64,000 nucleotides of DNA, from assembly GCA_035041965.1 (NCBI GenBank), contig JAPYMA010000099.1, positions 1 through 64,000 on the forward strand, given 5' to 3'. Source of the stretch: Anisakis pegreffii (lineage: Eukaryota; Nematoda; Chromadorea; Rhabditida; Anisakidae). Shown in pieces: positions 1 through 12,265 of this stretch. The notes below the pieces were generated by a model, which was not told the origin of the DNA, did not search any database, and saw only the letters and a program-made list of their open reading frames with translations. How positions within the stretch are numbered: position 1 is the stretch's first letter; each line of letters opens with the position of its first letter. The position numbers and the translations under genes are program-made.

Positions 1-1589
1 TGTGACCGTAATTTTACGATACCGGACGCGACGCGACAATCGATGGTTGTGGCCGATGGCATCCGATGGGATTACAGACAAGATATGTTATCGGTTCAAG
101 ATATATTAGCAACGAGATACAACAAGATGCATCGCAGCATTAACTGTGGTAAGATCAGTATCAAAACAATCAATATCAAAACAAACAATTGACAATCAGC
201 AAACATGGTACCATGGCGCGAGGAGGCGCCAGGTTAGTACTTCCAGACTTGAACATAGGGACCGAAAATAAAATTCAGTTGTGGTCAGTGACCACTTTTT
301 TTCATACTTCATTCTTTCATTCTTTAATTCAATTATGAATATTACGAATTATGTTCATGTATGTTGTTAATTACTTGTAAATCATACTTTGTTTGCAATC
401 GAATCGTTGAGCATACTTGACAATACAGTGGTAGATGTTGTGTTGTGTTGTTAGGTGATATGAAAGTTATCATTGTCAATTGGAATATATGATAATTTCT
501 GAAGATGCTTATGATGCTTCGTATGTTTTAACGGGGGGATTTTGTTAGTGTTTTTTTTTCTTCGGTCGTTAATATTATTCGCGTTATATTATTATCATTT
601 CTTTGTGTTATTGTTATCAATGTTCAACGTGATGTATTCCTATCACTGTATTGTCATGTGCTGAAAAGTTTAGGGGGTGGTAAACTAACAGTATCAATTA
701 TTTTCGAAGATATCCGCAAATTTCTGTCATTCTATCCTTTAGGATGGAATCTGGACAGTGCAATAGACCCCTGATGATTACATGTTAATAATGTTTCAAT
801 GAAAATCTCTAAACGTTTCAAAATCTCATTTACAGTGGTTAGATACCAAGAGAAAAATGAAATAAATTATGAGTCAGCATTACGTTTTGTTATCCATATA
901 TTCATTGTTATCCTGAATTAATTGATTTGTATAGATATTTTAATGTTCATTGTCATCAATTGTAATGGCTTTTTTCATTATTTATTTATTCATTTATATA
1001 TTCATTTATTTATTTGCTTATTCGTTTTTCACATTGATTGTTGTCGTTAACATTGTGAATCTTTTTTATTGGATATGTATAGGGCGAAGGAGGGATGCGG
1101 CACGTAATGACCCGCTTAACTCCGGAGCCAGAGGTAGGGACTTGGACTGGCCTTATGTATGGCCCATCCCACCTAATTGAATTTTTTTTCATTTTGAGCA
1201 CCTAATCATCACCTCTCCCTCCCTCCCCCATCCCACAATGTGGACTCTATTACATGAACCGTGTTGGACTCTAGCATAGATACGAGACTGGTACTTGCTG
1301 ATATATATTGAGGTAGCTGTAGAAGCTTTCACCTAATTTGATTTAACTTAGTTCTAATTGACACAAGATTGACTTGGCTTAGCTTAACTATTGAAGCTCA
1401 CTGATTGTGAGTCAAAAGTTTAAAGCGACATGAATGCAAATTTACTATGAGTTGACGTACCGCTTAGCGGATTTGGCATCATTTGAGATTGACTGATATC
1501 GATTTGAATCTGACGTTGAGCTTTCTCAAATTAATTCAACATGACTAGAACTTGAATTGACCTGACTAGACCTCAGGCATGTGATTCAG
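1..1589. other. No defendable gene; 5' flank
   Basis: The first 240 bases are less AT-rich and contain an ATG in good context (205) leading into CCAG/GTTAGT, a possible tiny first exon on the plus strand that I cannot extend. T-rich low-complexity sequence (ATTTATTTATTC-type) covers about 975-1020. Confidence 0.3.
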
Positions 1590-1749
1590 AGAAATGTCTA
1601 GTCATCTATGCACAGCTCGAAGACAGTAACCTAATAAAATCTTAGCTGAGGAACAAGCTCTCGGAACTGATCACTCTTTAGAGGTAAAGTAACGCGTAAG
1701 AGAATATTTGCTTAGTTTGTTGCCGGAGGAACTGTAGCAAGTATTGACA

Positions 1750-1968
1750 ATAGTTACACTGGCATATGAAAAGAAGAAATATGTCCCAACAAAAATGAGT
1801 GTCACGAACGTAGGGTATGAATCGCCTCATGAATTTGGCGGTAGGTCTGGAAAGTTCGCCTGGACCACTCACCTGTAGAGTCGAGTTGCTGACTGGTGAC
1901 TCGAAGAATGTCTTCCTCATAGATAATACTATTTAGTGACATCTGGAATAAGGCTGGTGCGATATCAT
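1750..1968 (+). repeat. Tandem block 'b', copy 1
   Basis: Matches 2611-2810 in direct orientation. The stretch at 1840-1908 is nearly identical to 2700-2768. The offset of about 860 bp is twice the 432-bp period. Confidence 0.85.
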
Positions 1969-1999
1969 TTGTGTAGTCAATGGTCATTCTTAAAAAGCA

Positions 2000-2330
2000 G
2001 ATTTTGGTTGCGTGGGCGATCCCAACCCGTCGAGCTGCCAATAAGCGGGGCTAGTTTAGGTAAATGCGACAGGTGTTCCCCACCTACCGGCAGTCTCGGC
2101 GAATCGGGGAGAAATTTTTTGAAATATGCCTGCGATACTTGCCCGAGTATCGTGAGCATTCTTTCTGCACAATATAAAAAGGGCGTTCCCGGCCCGGGAA
2201 AGGCGCCAATTTGACCGGGGCTAGGGAATGCGCGTAAGTTGGCCTGAGTAGTGCCTTCGGGCATTTGCTTGGGTAACGAGGGTTCCCGGACTCACCGTGC
2301 GCACTTTCCCTTAACAGGGGGTAATTATGA
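2000..2330. other. GC-rich core with TATA-like motif and hairpins
   Basis: This segment is about half G+C inside AT-rich surroundings. It has a TATA-like AATATAAAAAGGG (2173-2185) and three compact inverted repeats: CGATACT/AGTATCG (2133-2152), TTCCCGG/CCGGGAA (2188-2202) and TGCC-TTCG-GGCA (2252-2263, a UUCG-type tetraloop). Open frames here are short on both strands. It could be a promoter-bearing repeat end or a structured RNA. Confidence 0.4.
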
Positions 2331-2377
2331 TCGGGTTGACCATTGAATATATTTATGAAATCATATCGCCTAATTTC

Positions 2378-2610
2378 GATGTTGTTAAATGTATTATAAG
2401 GAGAAAACTCTCAGGTGTTTGTGGTTACTCGCCGAAGCTTATCTATTAGCTAGTGTCATGATGGCATTCATACACTTCTATGATGCAATCCTTATTTCCC
2501 TTGCCAGTGCAGTTATTGCCTATCATTAGTGTTAATAAGGTACTTGATAACATTGAGAAATCCATCCAAATGAGAGGAGAGATACTGTGGGTTCTTCAGT
2601 TTTGTTTTGA
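2378..2610 (+). repeat. Tandem block 'a', copy 1
   Basis: Matches 2811-3050 over about 230 bp with few differences (CTCTCAGGTGTTTGTGG to CCAGTGCAGTTATTG and beyond). Confidence 0.85.
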
Positions 2611-2810
2611 TAGCTACACTGGCATATGAAAGGAAGAAAACTATCCCTATAAAACTGAGTTTCATGAAAGTAGGGTATGAATAGCCTTATGAAGTTAGCG
2701 GTAGGTCTGGAAAGTTCGCCTGGACCACTCACCTGTAGAGTCGAGTTGCTGACTGGTGACTCGAAGAACGTCTCCTTGTAGTGCTGTTTGATAACAGCTG
2801 GAATAAAGTT
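2611..2810 (+). repeat. Tandem block 'b', copy 2
   Basis: Direct copy of 1750-1968. It lies between the two 'a' blocks, giving the order b-(GC core)-a-b-a. Confidence 0.85.
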
Positions 2811-3050
2811 CCAATGTTATCAAATGTGTTATGAGGAGAAATCTCTCAGGTGTTTGTGGTTACTCGCCGAAGCTTATCTATTAGCTAGTGTCATGACGGC
2901 ATTCATACACATCTATGATGCTATCCTTATTTCCCTTGCCAGTGCAGTTATTGTCCGTCATTAGTGCCAATAAGGTACTTGATGACTCAGGGAAATCCTA
3001 TGAGATGGGATGGGAAGCATTATCGGCTCTTCAGTTTATTGAATAGAAGA
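2811..3050 (+). repeat. Tandem block 'a', copy 2
   Basis: Direct copy of 2378-2610 at an offset of 433 bp. Confidence 0.85.
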
Positions 3051-4690
3051 TATTCAGTTGCTGCCAAATTCTAAAATCATCGCCCCTGTTTTTAATAATT
3101 GATCGCTTCCGAGAGCATATATTCCAGGCTAGAGTTGAACTGGATAACTGCGGTTCGGTCTGTGCATAGAGGTTAGACTTTTCTCCTTTCTGCTACCACA
3201 ACGTCTTCACAGACTTGGAATGGGTTGATGTGTTAGATCTAGAAATATTGTTTTTTAAGTAGCGTTTCCTGTGTAACGTTATGAAACTTTCTCAAACTTT
3301 ATCATTCGAGCACCTAGTTGATAACTTGAGACGTTGGAAGTCAGACAGCATTCCATGGATTGCTCGCATACCTATGTAGACGATGGCAAGACCTGAGTCA
3401 GGCATCACTCAGCAATAGTTTAACTTGACCTTAAACTAATTTTAAGTGGGACCGAAATGATTCCATCGGCTTAGTTTGATTTCGTTTTCAAGATATGATT
3501 TCAGAATTTGTTCATGTTATCCTGTTTTTGATTGTATTATTGGATGCTTGCATTGAAACCTCGTGTTTATGGGAATATTTGTTTGATTGCTTGGTCGTTG
3601 TTGTTGTTTATGTTATTATTACGTGTTTTCGTGCCTTCATCACTTTGTTCATCCTGTCGTTGTTCATTACCATGTTTTTTATGCTGTCGCGCCCGGCGTA
3701 ATGAGGGGAAGTATTGGTGGGCATGATTTGGAGGCGTTCCATGATTGAGACAGAATCGCAAAATGCGTAGAGAGTTCCGCATAAAATACCCGGGCGCAAC
3801 TCGGCGTGACATGATAGGGATAAGCTCATGTTTGATGCTCATGATAAGCTCATAACTTTGTTGAGATTTGGATAAATTTGAAAGTATCAATGGTGCGTGG
3901 CGCGACAGCTGTATTAAATGTTCTTCCACGTGTTACCACACGTTACACCGAAATCGCCTGAAAGGATCAACGAGTCAGTTTAGGATTGTCATGGCAGCAA
4001 CTGTTGCAGTTTTGTGACGATAGGTTTGAGTGAATTCAAGTGCAGTGTAGGTTCTAGAATTGTTTACATTGCAGGTGGAGACTAAAAACTTGAGATTCAA
4101 AGGCTTCTCAAAAAAAATTAAAATTTGTAAGTGATTCAGCAAAATGTAACTGAAATGAGTAATCATGAATTGAGGAACATCTCATGGGAAGATCGTACAC
4201 ATAACTCAAGGACAGTGAGACGATTCTCGAGCAATGAATTAGGTTCTTTCGAAGAACATGATGATGTGAGAAAAAACAAGAATTCTTGAATAAGGTGATA
4301 GATCCTCTCGGAACGAGACGGAGTTTATGAACGCCATTTAGTCATTTAGCATAGGATAGGAATTGCAAAGCAAGTAGGGCATTGGTGGTATGACGTGTAA
4401 TGCATGTTAGTGTAAATCCTGCGATGAGATCAGTAGGTTAGAGTGAGCATCACTGTTTGAGATTTAGTAAAATGCATAGAAAAGGTTGCTGTCTGTGACT
4501 AATGTTCAGTTTTTTTCTTCTGTGGAGAGCATGCAACTTCGAAAAAATCCTCTGCATTTCCTTTCGGTAGCCGTGATTCAGGCTTCGTATCGAAATCTTC
4601 AGCAGTACTCAGTCAGCGCTTCTGCGTGTACATGCATGCTTTTCTTTCCTCGTATCTGAGTGAGGATATTCGTGAATAAGCACGCAAGGA

Positions 4691-4775
4691 CGGTGGCAAC
4701 TGTAGTGGTAAGTGCTCAAATACATGGTAAATGTAATGGTAATGTACATGGCAACTGTAATGGTAAACGCATATG
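4691..4775 (+). repeat. Degenerate ATGGTAA-type repeat
   Basis: GGCAACTGTARTGGTAA occurs twice with intervening ATGGTAAATGTAATGGTAA motifs. Confidence 0.6.
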
Positions 4776-5307
4776 CACGCTAGATCATAGATTCATAGAT
4801 TCACAGAAATAGGTGATTTTCTGAAAGTATCGCGCATTGATGAACTGTTCCGTTAAACATCTTTATCTTCACATTTATTCAATTGTATATTCTCATGGTG
4901 ATCGCAAGAGTACCGTTTTCCACTCGCCTGTGTCCTTAAGTTTCCATTCCATTCATATCGGTGGATGAAACAGATATTTTGCTGTTCCACAAGCACAAAT
5001 AATGACGAGAAATAATATGCAATTCCATCGTTTTCTCATTTCCTAAAGTTGTAAAGGATAATAAGATAGCGTTACCGATTTCTGTACATTCGACCGCTTT
5101 GTGTGATCGCAATCAGACCCGCTTTATCTCTGGTTCCTTTCAGAGCTCCTTTTTCAGATGATCCTCTGGGTTAGATTCCATAATCGATTGCAGTAATTAG
5201 CAACACAACGGTTTAGGATACCAATTTCCCTCACTCCGCTGAGAAATTTCCGGACCGGTTTTTCTTATTTTCCTGACGTTATGCGTAGAAATAGTAATGT
5301 CTTGAAT

Positions 5308-5375
5308 CAGGGGGGAGGTGGCGGCCTACCAAATCATCAAAAGTGGTAATGGAGCCCCGAACGTGAGAACCACTG
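5308..5375 (+). mobile_element. Fragment related to the right end of the hAT-like element
   Basis: About 68 bp matching 15605-15675, ending TGAGAACCACTG, the same terminal motif. The left end is not seen, so the copy is truncated or a solo end. Confidence 0.55.
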
Positions 5376-7073
5376 TACTACACAGTCGTATGGATTGCTG
5401 GAAAGCTGATACTTTTCATGATCTCACTGAATGGCTGTATATTGAACATAAATCATGCATGTTATCGGTTCAAACTCAGTACCTGAAGGCTCCGTCAAGT
5501 GATCTAGAACTCATAGTTATAGACTGTGATAGTCTGGCACTGCAATGTAAGCAATCCATGTAGCAAGATGCAACAATTGTCACCTTTTGCGAGTCTATAG
5601 GAAAGCAAAAGCATTCTGATGTGAACACCCAAGATTTAAATGATTAATATAGAAGGCTGTAATGCCCTCAAGTTTCGTCAACCAACTTATTCCTGCAGAA
5701 TGATGTCCAGATCACTAGAACGTTCAGGGTTCAATGATCGGCATTTTATCCAACTCACCACATTTATCGAAATGTTTGAATGAATGCTAAAAAATTCAGG
5801 CATGGATCCTTCTGAAGATGAAGCCTACTCATAGTTACACATCGCAGCTTCTTTAAGAGTTGTTTTCTCGTGCATTCATATCCACAACTGTGATTTTTTC
5901 CTCACAAAGCAGGGTTACAGTCATCGTCCCGACAGGAAATTTATCTCTCGCGCTGAGAGAAGGACAAACTGAATTTCCATCAGATTATACTTTGCATTCA
6001 TCCTAATTGAGAACTCAAAAAATCTTGCAGGTGTCATTTAGCTTAATAATTCCTTCATTCTTTCATGTGTTCCGTTTCAAAAGATATCATAGTGAAGTGA
6101 TGAGAGAGATGAATGATCTGAAAAGATATTTAAGAAAATTTGAGCAGCCAAGAATTGAAATGCTAATTAAGATAATGATTGGAACATCAAAATGCTAATA
6201 AGAAAGATCCCATTCATACTGCCCGTCTGGCACTGCAATTAAAGTAATCTATAAGAAACAATTTGTCAGCCCTCAGTAACATATTTGATTTGCTCGACTT
6301 TGATTGTTTCAGCCGTTGGACATTCACTCAAAGTGGAACTAAATGCAAAACAAGTTCAGAATAATTAAGAAAATATTCATCCGCAACTAAAACGGAGTAT
6401 TTTTTAGCATTCATTATTACTGCTGCAAAAACGAGTCGTCTGCAGTCATTCAGTCCCCGATAAGTAGTCCAATAGATGGGAAGAGATATTCTGAGGAATT
6501 GGTAAAGAGGCAAATTCACAAAAAAACATTCTAGTGACCTAAAATATTTGCTTATTTCGATATCAGCAGATACATTTCTCAGTCGACGTCTATTTGTCGG
6601 TATTATCATTATGCCACCTTGCCAAAAATGTGAGTAAATTGAAAGTTGGGTCGTGTGAATGTGCAATGTGAAAACAGATTGAAACATTTATGAATATTAC
6701 AAAGCTCCGTTTACAATCAAACGATCACATTTCAATCGAAACCAATATCAATCAGAGAAATTTTTCAGTTCTTTCCATTTTGCCATTCAGCATTCAGCAA
6801 TATAAACGCTCATTCGGTTCAAATTTGAGGTTTTTATGAGCACGTATATTCAGCTCTGATATACCTGTCCAACATTTATAGGTTCAATGTTTTGGATAGC
6901 GTTTGATTACAGCGAAAATCTGATCCGTGAATGATTTTTGCTGCTAAACACGATGTTCATCCAAGAATAACAATGAGTTTGTCAAAACTATTTTTGTATT
7001 TTGAAACGCAAAAGTAATTCTCAATAACTGACGACTTATTCTGTATACTTGATTCAAACCACAAACTGATAAA

Positions 7074-7851
7074 CTAATAAGCACTGAATTTCCAAAGTAA
7101 TTGTTCACGATTCGGCATCCCCTCACCACCAGTCATTAGTACTCGTTGCATTGCAGGCAGCAGTCTGTTGCGTAATGAGACAAGTGACCTCAGCTGAAAA
7201 CACGATAGCAACTTCAAAATAATGCAACGGTTATTATGGATCAAGCATCATAGAAAACCTGACTTTATATAAGTTAATTCTAACGTAATTCAATCAGACA
7301 AGCTGCTAAATGATGTTTTGCGTCGTGTTTCCAGATTTTGATGCTTCTAAAAATGGTCACAACGCAACAAAACAAAGCCAACGAACATGAAAATGATCTC
7401 AGTTGAGGGTCACTTTTGGAACTCATTGTAAACAGAGTAAGCTACGTAAGTGATAGTTAAATTTCAAGAATATTACTTCCACAATTTGGCTCGATAATCA
7501 TGAACTTTTTTTACTTTTTATTAGAATATATTTTCGAGTCAACTTCAGTGAAGTTAGAAAGCGTCTCGGACTAATGTGATTGATATCAAGAAAAAAAGAT
7601 GCAAAAAAGCGCAAACAGTAAAAATTACGTACCACATTCGCTTGGTGCTCTTCGGCAGATTCGTCTGGGGCATTTAGCGGGGAATCGATTTGAGCACTAA
7701 TTGGGAGCGTTTCAGGTTGGTTAAACGCCGCTTCAGTGCCGATCTTATGTGGAATACCATAATTTCTTAGGAATGGAAAAGATTCAGACGGAATGACGGC
7801 AGAGCAGAAAATGAACACATAAACGCATACGAGATGACGACGATTCATTCG
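7074..7851 (-). CDS. Putative small secreted protein, two exons
   Basis: Exon 1 codes 7848-7633 and exon 2 codes 7193-7074, giving 111 residues. TTTTTCAG sits three bases before the ATG, as expected for a trans-splice site or 5' intron. The protein opens with a signal peptide (MNRRHLVCVYVFIFCSAVIP). An acidic, proline-containing stretch follows, up to the donor GTACGT at 7632. Exon 2 begins after GTGTTTTCAG in matching phase 0 and runs 39 codons (LRSLVSLRNRLLPAM... to WKFSAY) to a stop. There is no recognisable domain and little cysteine in the mature part. Secretion is inferred from the signal peptide. Alternative downstream exons at 5.8-6.0 kb were considered but are weaker. Confidence 0.5.
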
Positions 7852-8839
7852 CTGAAAAATCAACTTTATGACGATTTCTGTTCTGAAAACCATTACTTCA
7901 ACGTTGCCTTGAATTAGATTAAGGAATGCGATTGGCATTGAACATAAAATACTTCAATGAATTCATGCCTATAAGATTGGTTGTGGTGAATGCTGGCCAT
8001 AATATTTCCGCGATGTTTCGGCGAATGACACTTTGAGAACGATGAAAATCCGAAGCTCATTCATAAGAGCACGATTTTTTCATGTTCTCAAAAGTTAGAA
8101 TAAAATTTGAATGAAATTTAGAATAAATGTTGGATAAAATAACAATTTCAGAAGAGTAAAATCTCAAAAGTTAGAATAAATTCAAATTCATCAGAATGAA
8201 CAACTTCTCGGAAACAATTTTTCAATGATAAGGTGCCCGAGGTCAACTGCTCAGCTGCCATATGAAAAGCAAAACGAAAAACATGAAAACCAAAGCCACT
8301 GATCACTCCCATTTCAATCCGCATTGAAATTTGGGCCGTTGCTGATAAACTGATTATGCGATTTTGGATGGGATCGAATGCAATGCCAAATTTCAAGACT
8401 TCAATAAGATAGAAATTCATCGTGCGAAATGTTTTGTCCAGCTGTTAATGAGTGAACAATTGGGTTCGAATGATGAGAGGATCTGAACGTGAACGTTGTA
8501 AATAGACTGAGATTTAAAATAATGAGGTATTAGTTCTTCGGGATAAATATCTATTGCATTTCTCAATTACCAAGTCTTCTTTGCAATAGTTAAACAGCAG
8601 ACTTATGTGGAGCATGCATCCGTATGTTCTCGTCGAAATATCACATTTAATTGCTTTGAGAATTTTATTGTTTTCAAATTTTCAGTTGGAATAGACGAAG
8701 TGAAGATGAAATAATGAATGCCTAACATATGCTGATTTGAGTAATTCATGCAGGCATTGAACAACTTAGTAATATTCCAGGCAGTGTACAGTTAGAATAA
8801 TTGTGAATTAGAACAATTAGAACAATAATTGTGATAAAA

Positions 8840-9112
8840 ATGTTTGCAGACACTTGTTATCAGTTGCAAACATCATGTTATCTTATCCTGGCCACACAGC
8901 AGAAAATGATACTTTCATTCAGTATCCTTTCTCAGGATGTATATTTTCAAGCAATCTTCCAGGAAGCTCTGGATGAGAGTAAGAACTACGATTGCATGAA
9001 TGAAAAAAATTATTCAGTAAGAAAATCCGTTGGGATTGGAAATGAATCGCTGAAAACAGAAAACAGTAGAAACGGGAAGCACTGCGCTCAAATTCAATCA
9101 GAAAACAATTAG
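8840..9112 (+). CDS. Hypothetical 90-residue frame
   Basis: ATG to TAG with a hydrophilic second half (ALDESKNYDCMNEKNYS). There are no splice signals worth noting and no domain. It is listed because it is one of the few ATG-initiated frames of this size in the 8-11 kb interval. Confidence 0.15.
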   Translation: MFADTCYQLQTSCYLILATQQKMILSFSILSQDVYFQAIFQEALDESKNYDCMNEKNYSVRKSVGIGNESLKTENSRNGKHCAQIQSENN

Positions 9113-9293
9113 TTAAAACCTAAATTAGAATGAGCATTAAGACGAAAGAACACCGATGCGTAATACTTCAGATGGATTTGCGCACAGTAAATTGAGAACA
9201 GAAACTGAAGCAACATGATCGATAGAGATAAAAATGAGAACTTGTGGTAGTGAGCAGAAAAATGAGAGTTTCATAAACTAATTTATCCAGTTA

Positions 9294-9350
9294 TCTCAGT
9301 TATCCGAATTATAGTTCATAAATTATGAAATATAATTCGGATAACTGAGA
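9294..9350. repeat. Near-perfect palindrome
   Basis: A 20-bp arm at 9294-9313 is the exact reverse complement of 9331-9350 (outer sequence TCTCAGTTATCCGAATTATA). The 17-base centre is itself almost palindromic, so the whole could form one long hairpin. Confidence 0.85.
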
Positions 9351-9976
9351 CTGATGGATGAATAGCCACAACAAACTGAGTCACTTCATTAGCGGCACAA
9401 GATATCATTATTTAGTGTCGATTACGAAATGAGTGATGAAACAACCGTATGCTGTTATTATGGTTTCATAATGTTGACATTCAAACCATTAACAGGCTGA
9501 AGGGATCATTGGGGAGAGCGAGCACCTACAGTGGTTTGCATTGATTTGGTTCAGATTGCCCTAAACATTCACAAATCAGAGCATGATTTCAACAAAACCT
9601 ATTCGCAATTACTCCAACTGTTTTATCAGTCTTTAATGAATATGGGTTTGATAAGGTAAAAATGTGGGCATCGAATCAACGTTCAAAATCAATGATTAGA
9701 AAGTGAATATATCCTGATGGTCATCCACATCTGAATATATGATCGCCATCACTGATCCGACGATCTATGACTTTATCGATCATTTTCATCTTTCACATTT
9801 ATCCACAATTAGCACCAATATTATATGCCTCAAGTCAGTGCACAAATGAAGTAGGCTTTCCGTAGGAGATATTCCTTCATTTCCATCTTTTATAAATGAG
9901 CCAGCCCAGTCCATTGAAATAATTATAATAGTGTCACTTTCCCCACAAACTAATTTTACCTTCCTGGATTGTGTCT

Positions 9977-10012
9977 CAATCAAGCATCCATGTCATCAAT
10001 CAAGCATCCATG
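9977..10012 (+). repeat. 20-bp tandem duplication
   Basis: CAATCAAGCATCCATGT occurs twice, 20 bp apart. Confidence 0.8.
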
Positions 10013-10645
10013 TAAAGATTTATTATGTCAATTGAAATCCCAACGTACTGCCCGGTTATGTTGTGTGCGCTAATTGATTATCTGTTCCTGAACTGCTATC
10101 CAATCACTCTCTACTAAAGGCAATATGAATAAAGAATGGCAAAATAGGCGAAGGAGTCCTCAAAAAAAGAGAAGAAAATTCAGTGGCATAGTCTTTAAAA
10201 AGAATGAATGCTTGCAGGAATGAACTGTTTGCTGAATGAATTATTTGCCCGATTCATGTTTGAGCCATGTACACTCTCATTTGATTGGATACATTTTTAG
10301 AACATAATTTACCATCCATCCTCCAGCTGTTCGAAACTCCTCTTAAATTTTCAGCACTCCTCTCAACCATGATCGTATTTTTAACTGAGTTGGCATTAGC
10401 ATGCTTTATTTATCAGCATTAAAATCATTACTATTATTTATCAAACATTTTTGCGCACTGTTTACGACAACTGCATTAATCATAATGATAATAACTACAA
10501 GAACTTTAATCATCGACCATTTATACAGAATGCAACAGTGAAATGGAATACAATAATTAATATCAAATATATTCATATATCTATAATATGTACACAAACT
10601 TGCAGAGGACGATAACACCATTATCAAATCAAACTATAAATAAAA

Positions 10646-10669
10646 ATTGTTATTACGCATAATAACAAT
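10646..10669. repeat. Small perfect hairpin
   Basis: ATTGTTATTA and TAATAACAAT flank a CGCA loop, giving a 10-bp stem. Confidence 0.7.
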
Positions 10670-11917
10670 GATATCGATAGCAGTTACCGACCAAAAACAT
10701 CACAAGATCTGTTGCCGATTAGCTCCAAGTTCATAGACTCGCTCGATCGGCCTATCTGTTACCTCAGCGAAAAACCACTGAATTCAAGTGTTTTCCTGAA
10801 CAGTGAACGAGCAAAGATAATCAGTTTCTGATTGATTTGACAAAAAATGCAAAATATCACCAAATTAACACATTCTTTCAGATCTTCTTCAATAACTTTT
10901 CATCACCTTCCACCGAAGTTTCAGTCTAAAGCCACAAATCACATTACACTCTCAAACAAAATGCAAGCACTCGGCAATCAGCGGGACTAGTAACAAATGA
11001 ATACAATCGCAAATCAAAACGACAAATATTCGTTGAACATAAATTAAACTTCATCATCACAACGACGATATACATCCTAAAATTAATTCGTTATTTCTTC
11101 AGTGGAAATTTGAAGCATACCGAAAATTGTAATAACATTAAAAACCGAATCATATGGCAGCTTCAATACAACCACACAGAACGAAATCACCTGTGCTCTG
11201 AGATTTTTAGTGAATCCAATTAACAGCTATTTTTGCAGAATAATACGGTGTTTTGCTCACCTCAACCAATGAATCAGTTTGATGCAGACTGCAAAAGAAG
11301 CGACAAGACAGTCAAAACCGCCACAACAACAGGTGATTTCTTAAGTGTGAAATTGCCTATCTCAAACAGAAGTGCTGTGGATAAGCAGGAGTGCTCTTGT
11401 GTTTTTCATGAAAATCTACTTTAGCAATGACTTCAAGATGTAATGACAAGCTCTTAATTCCGTAAACGAGCAAAAAGTGGACGATTCCGATAGTTTGGCA
11501 TCAAGATATCAGCTTGGATATCAGTTAACACTAATATCTAAAAATTAGTCAATTATCACCAGTGTCGTATTTGATCATTATTTTTACGCCAAATTATCGA
11601 CCGTTTGAAATGGCGAGTAAATTTTACGGTTGGTAAAATAAACAAGCAAGGAGCCCTCCCTCGTATTCTTGGCATAGACTGAACATGCTAATCGCTTTGT
11701 CTCATCAATACATCATCAATGGCATTGTTCGGGTGGGTCGTTTCAGAAAGCTGATTGCTCTGACCTTAAATTATCACAATTGTGAATCCAACGGAACAAT
11801 CGATTGCACTTCTTGGATTCCGTACTAGAGATGAAGCGCGAATCTTACATTGTGATGAACCTCCGAAACAATAGTGGTGGATTATACCTGCTCCCTGACT
11901 GACCTACTCAGAAGAGT

Positions 11918-12169
11918 CTATGGTCCAACGATATCCTCATTATGTGGTGGTTGGTATTTCAGTGCGAAATAATAAGTTGCTAACAATAGAAAATGTTGAT
12001 TCACTAAGATGGTTAAGAGTATTGATTGCCGAATTGAGATGGTGTGCATTTCGATAGCCGATGCATACTTTTCAGGTAAAATTCTGCAAAACGAAAGCAA
12101 GCATTTGCTCAAGAAGCTGCTACCGACAGCTTTCAGTTGAACACGTCCAGAACCGATCACTTTTCGCAT
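11918..12169 (-). CDS. Hypothetical 83-residue frame just 3' of gene A
   Basis: An ATG at 12169 opens a frame that runs to TAG, 96 bases downstream of the gene A stop. The translation has a basic start (MRKVIGSGRVQLKAV) and a hydrophobic stretch near the end. It may simply be the 3' UTR of gene A or a chance frame. A downstream operon gene is possible but no spacer acceptor is clear. Confidence 0.2.
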   Translation of the reverse strand: MRKVIGSGRVQLKAVGSSFLSKCLLSFCRILPEKYASAIEMHTISIRQSILLTILVNQHFLLLATYYFALKYQPPHNEDIVGP

Positions 12170-12265
12170 GAAAAACTTGGCTATTGACGTATCTCGACAA
12201 CGAATCAGTGGTACATTGGATGAATCAAATGGACAACGATTATCGAACAATAACAGCAGCAGCTA

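Larger units (their letters stand above)
1590..3186. mobile_element. Putative terminal-inverted-repeat element with internal tandem units
   Basis: Positions 1606-1680 match the reverse complement of 3093-3169 at roughly 70% (both read CTATGCACAG, then GCTCTCGGAA...GATCA). Weaker matching continues outward to about 1590 and 3186. The interior has related blocks about 432 bp apart (2378-2610 with 2811-3050, and 1750-1968 with 2611-2810) and a GC-rich core. No transposase frame is visible, so it would be non-autonomous or decayed. Ends and target duplication are not resolved. Confidence 0.5.
3187..7073. other. Mostly noncoding, with repeat pieces
   Basis: Holds the hAT-end fragment at 5308-5375 and the degenerate repeat at 4691-4775. 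A diverged 45-bp direct repeat (TCTGGCACTGCAAT at about 5534 and 6224) is also present. Open frames on both strands have no splice or start support. Confidence 0.4.

Noticed and set aside
950..1180. Hydrophobic plus-strand frame of 76 codons
   Set aside because: Comes from T-rich low-complexity DNA (ATTTATTC runs), with no splice or homology support.
2250..2275. TTACCCAAG match to the nematode SL1 spliced leader on the minus strand
   Set aside because: Only nine bases match, and there is no leader 5' end, splice donor or Sm-type site in place.
3495..3701. Hydrophobic plus-strand frame resembling a membrane peptide
   Set aside because: T-rich composition alone produces Leu/Phe/Val runs, and there is no further evidence.
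3567..3929. 120-codon minus-strand frame
   Set aside because: Starts at GTG, ends in Asn-rich simple sequence, and overlaps another open frame; within chance length.
7498..7632. Reading straight through past the GTACGT donor of the 7.8-kb gene (unspliced 146-codon version)
   Set aside because: The frame beyond the donor turns Phe/Lys-rich and low quality; the spliced version has a better continuation.
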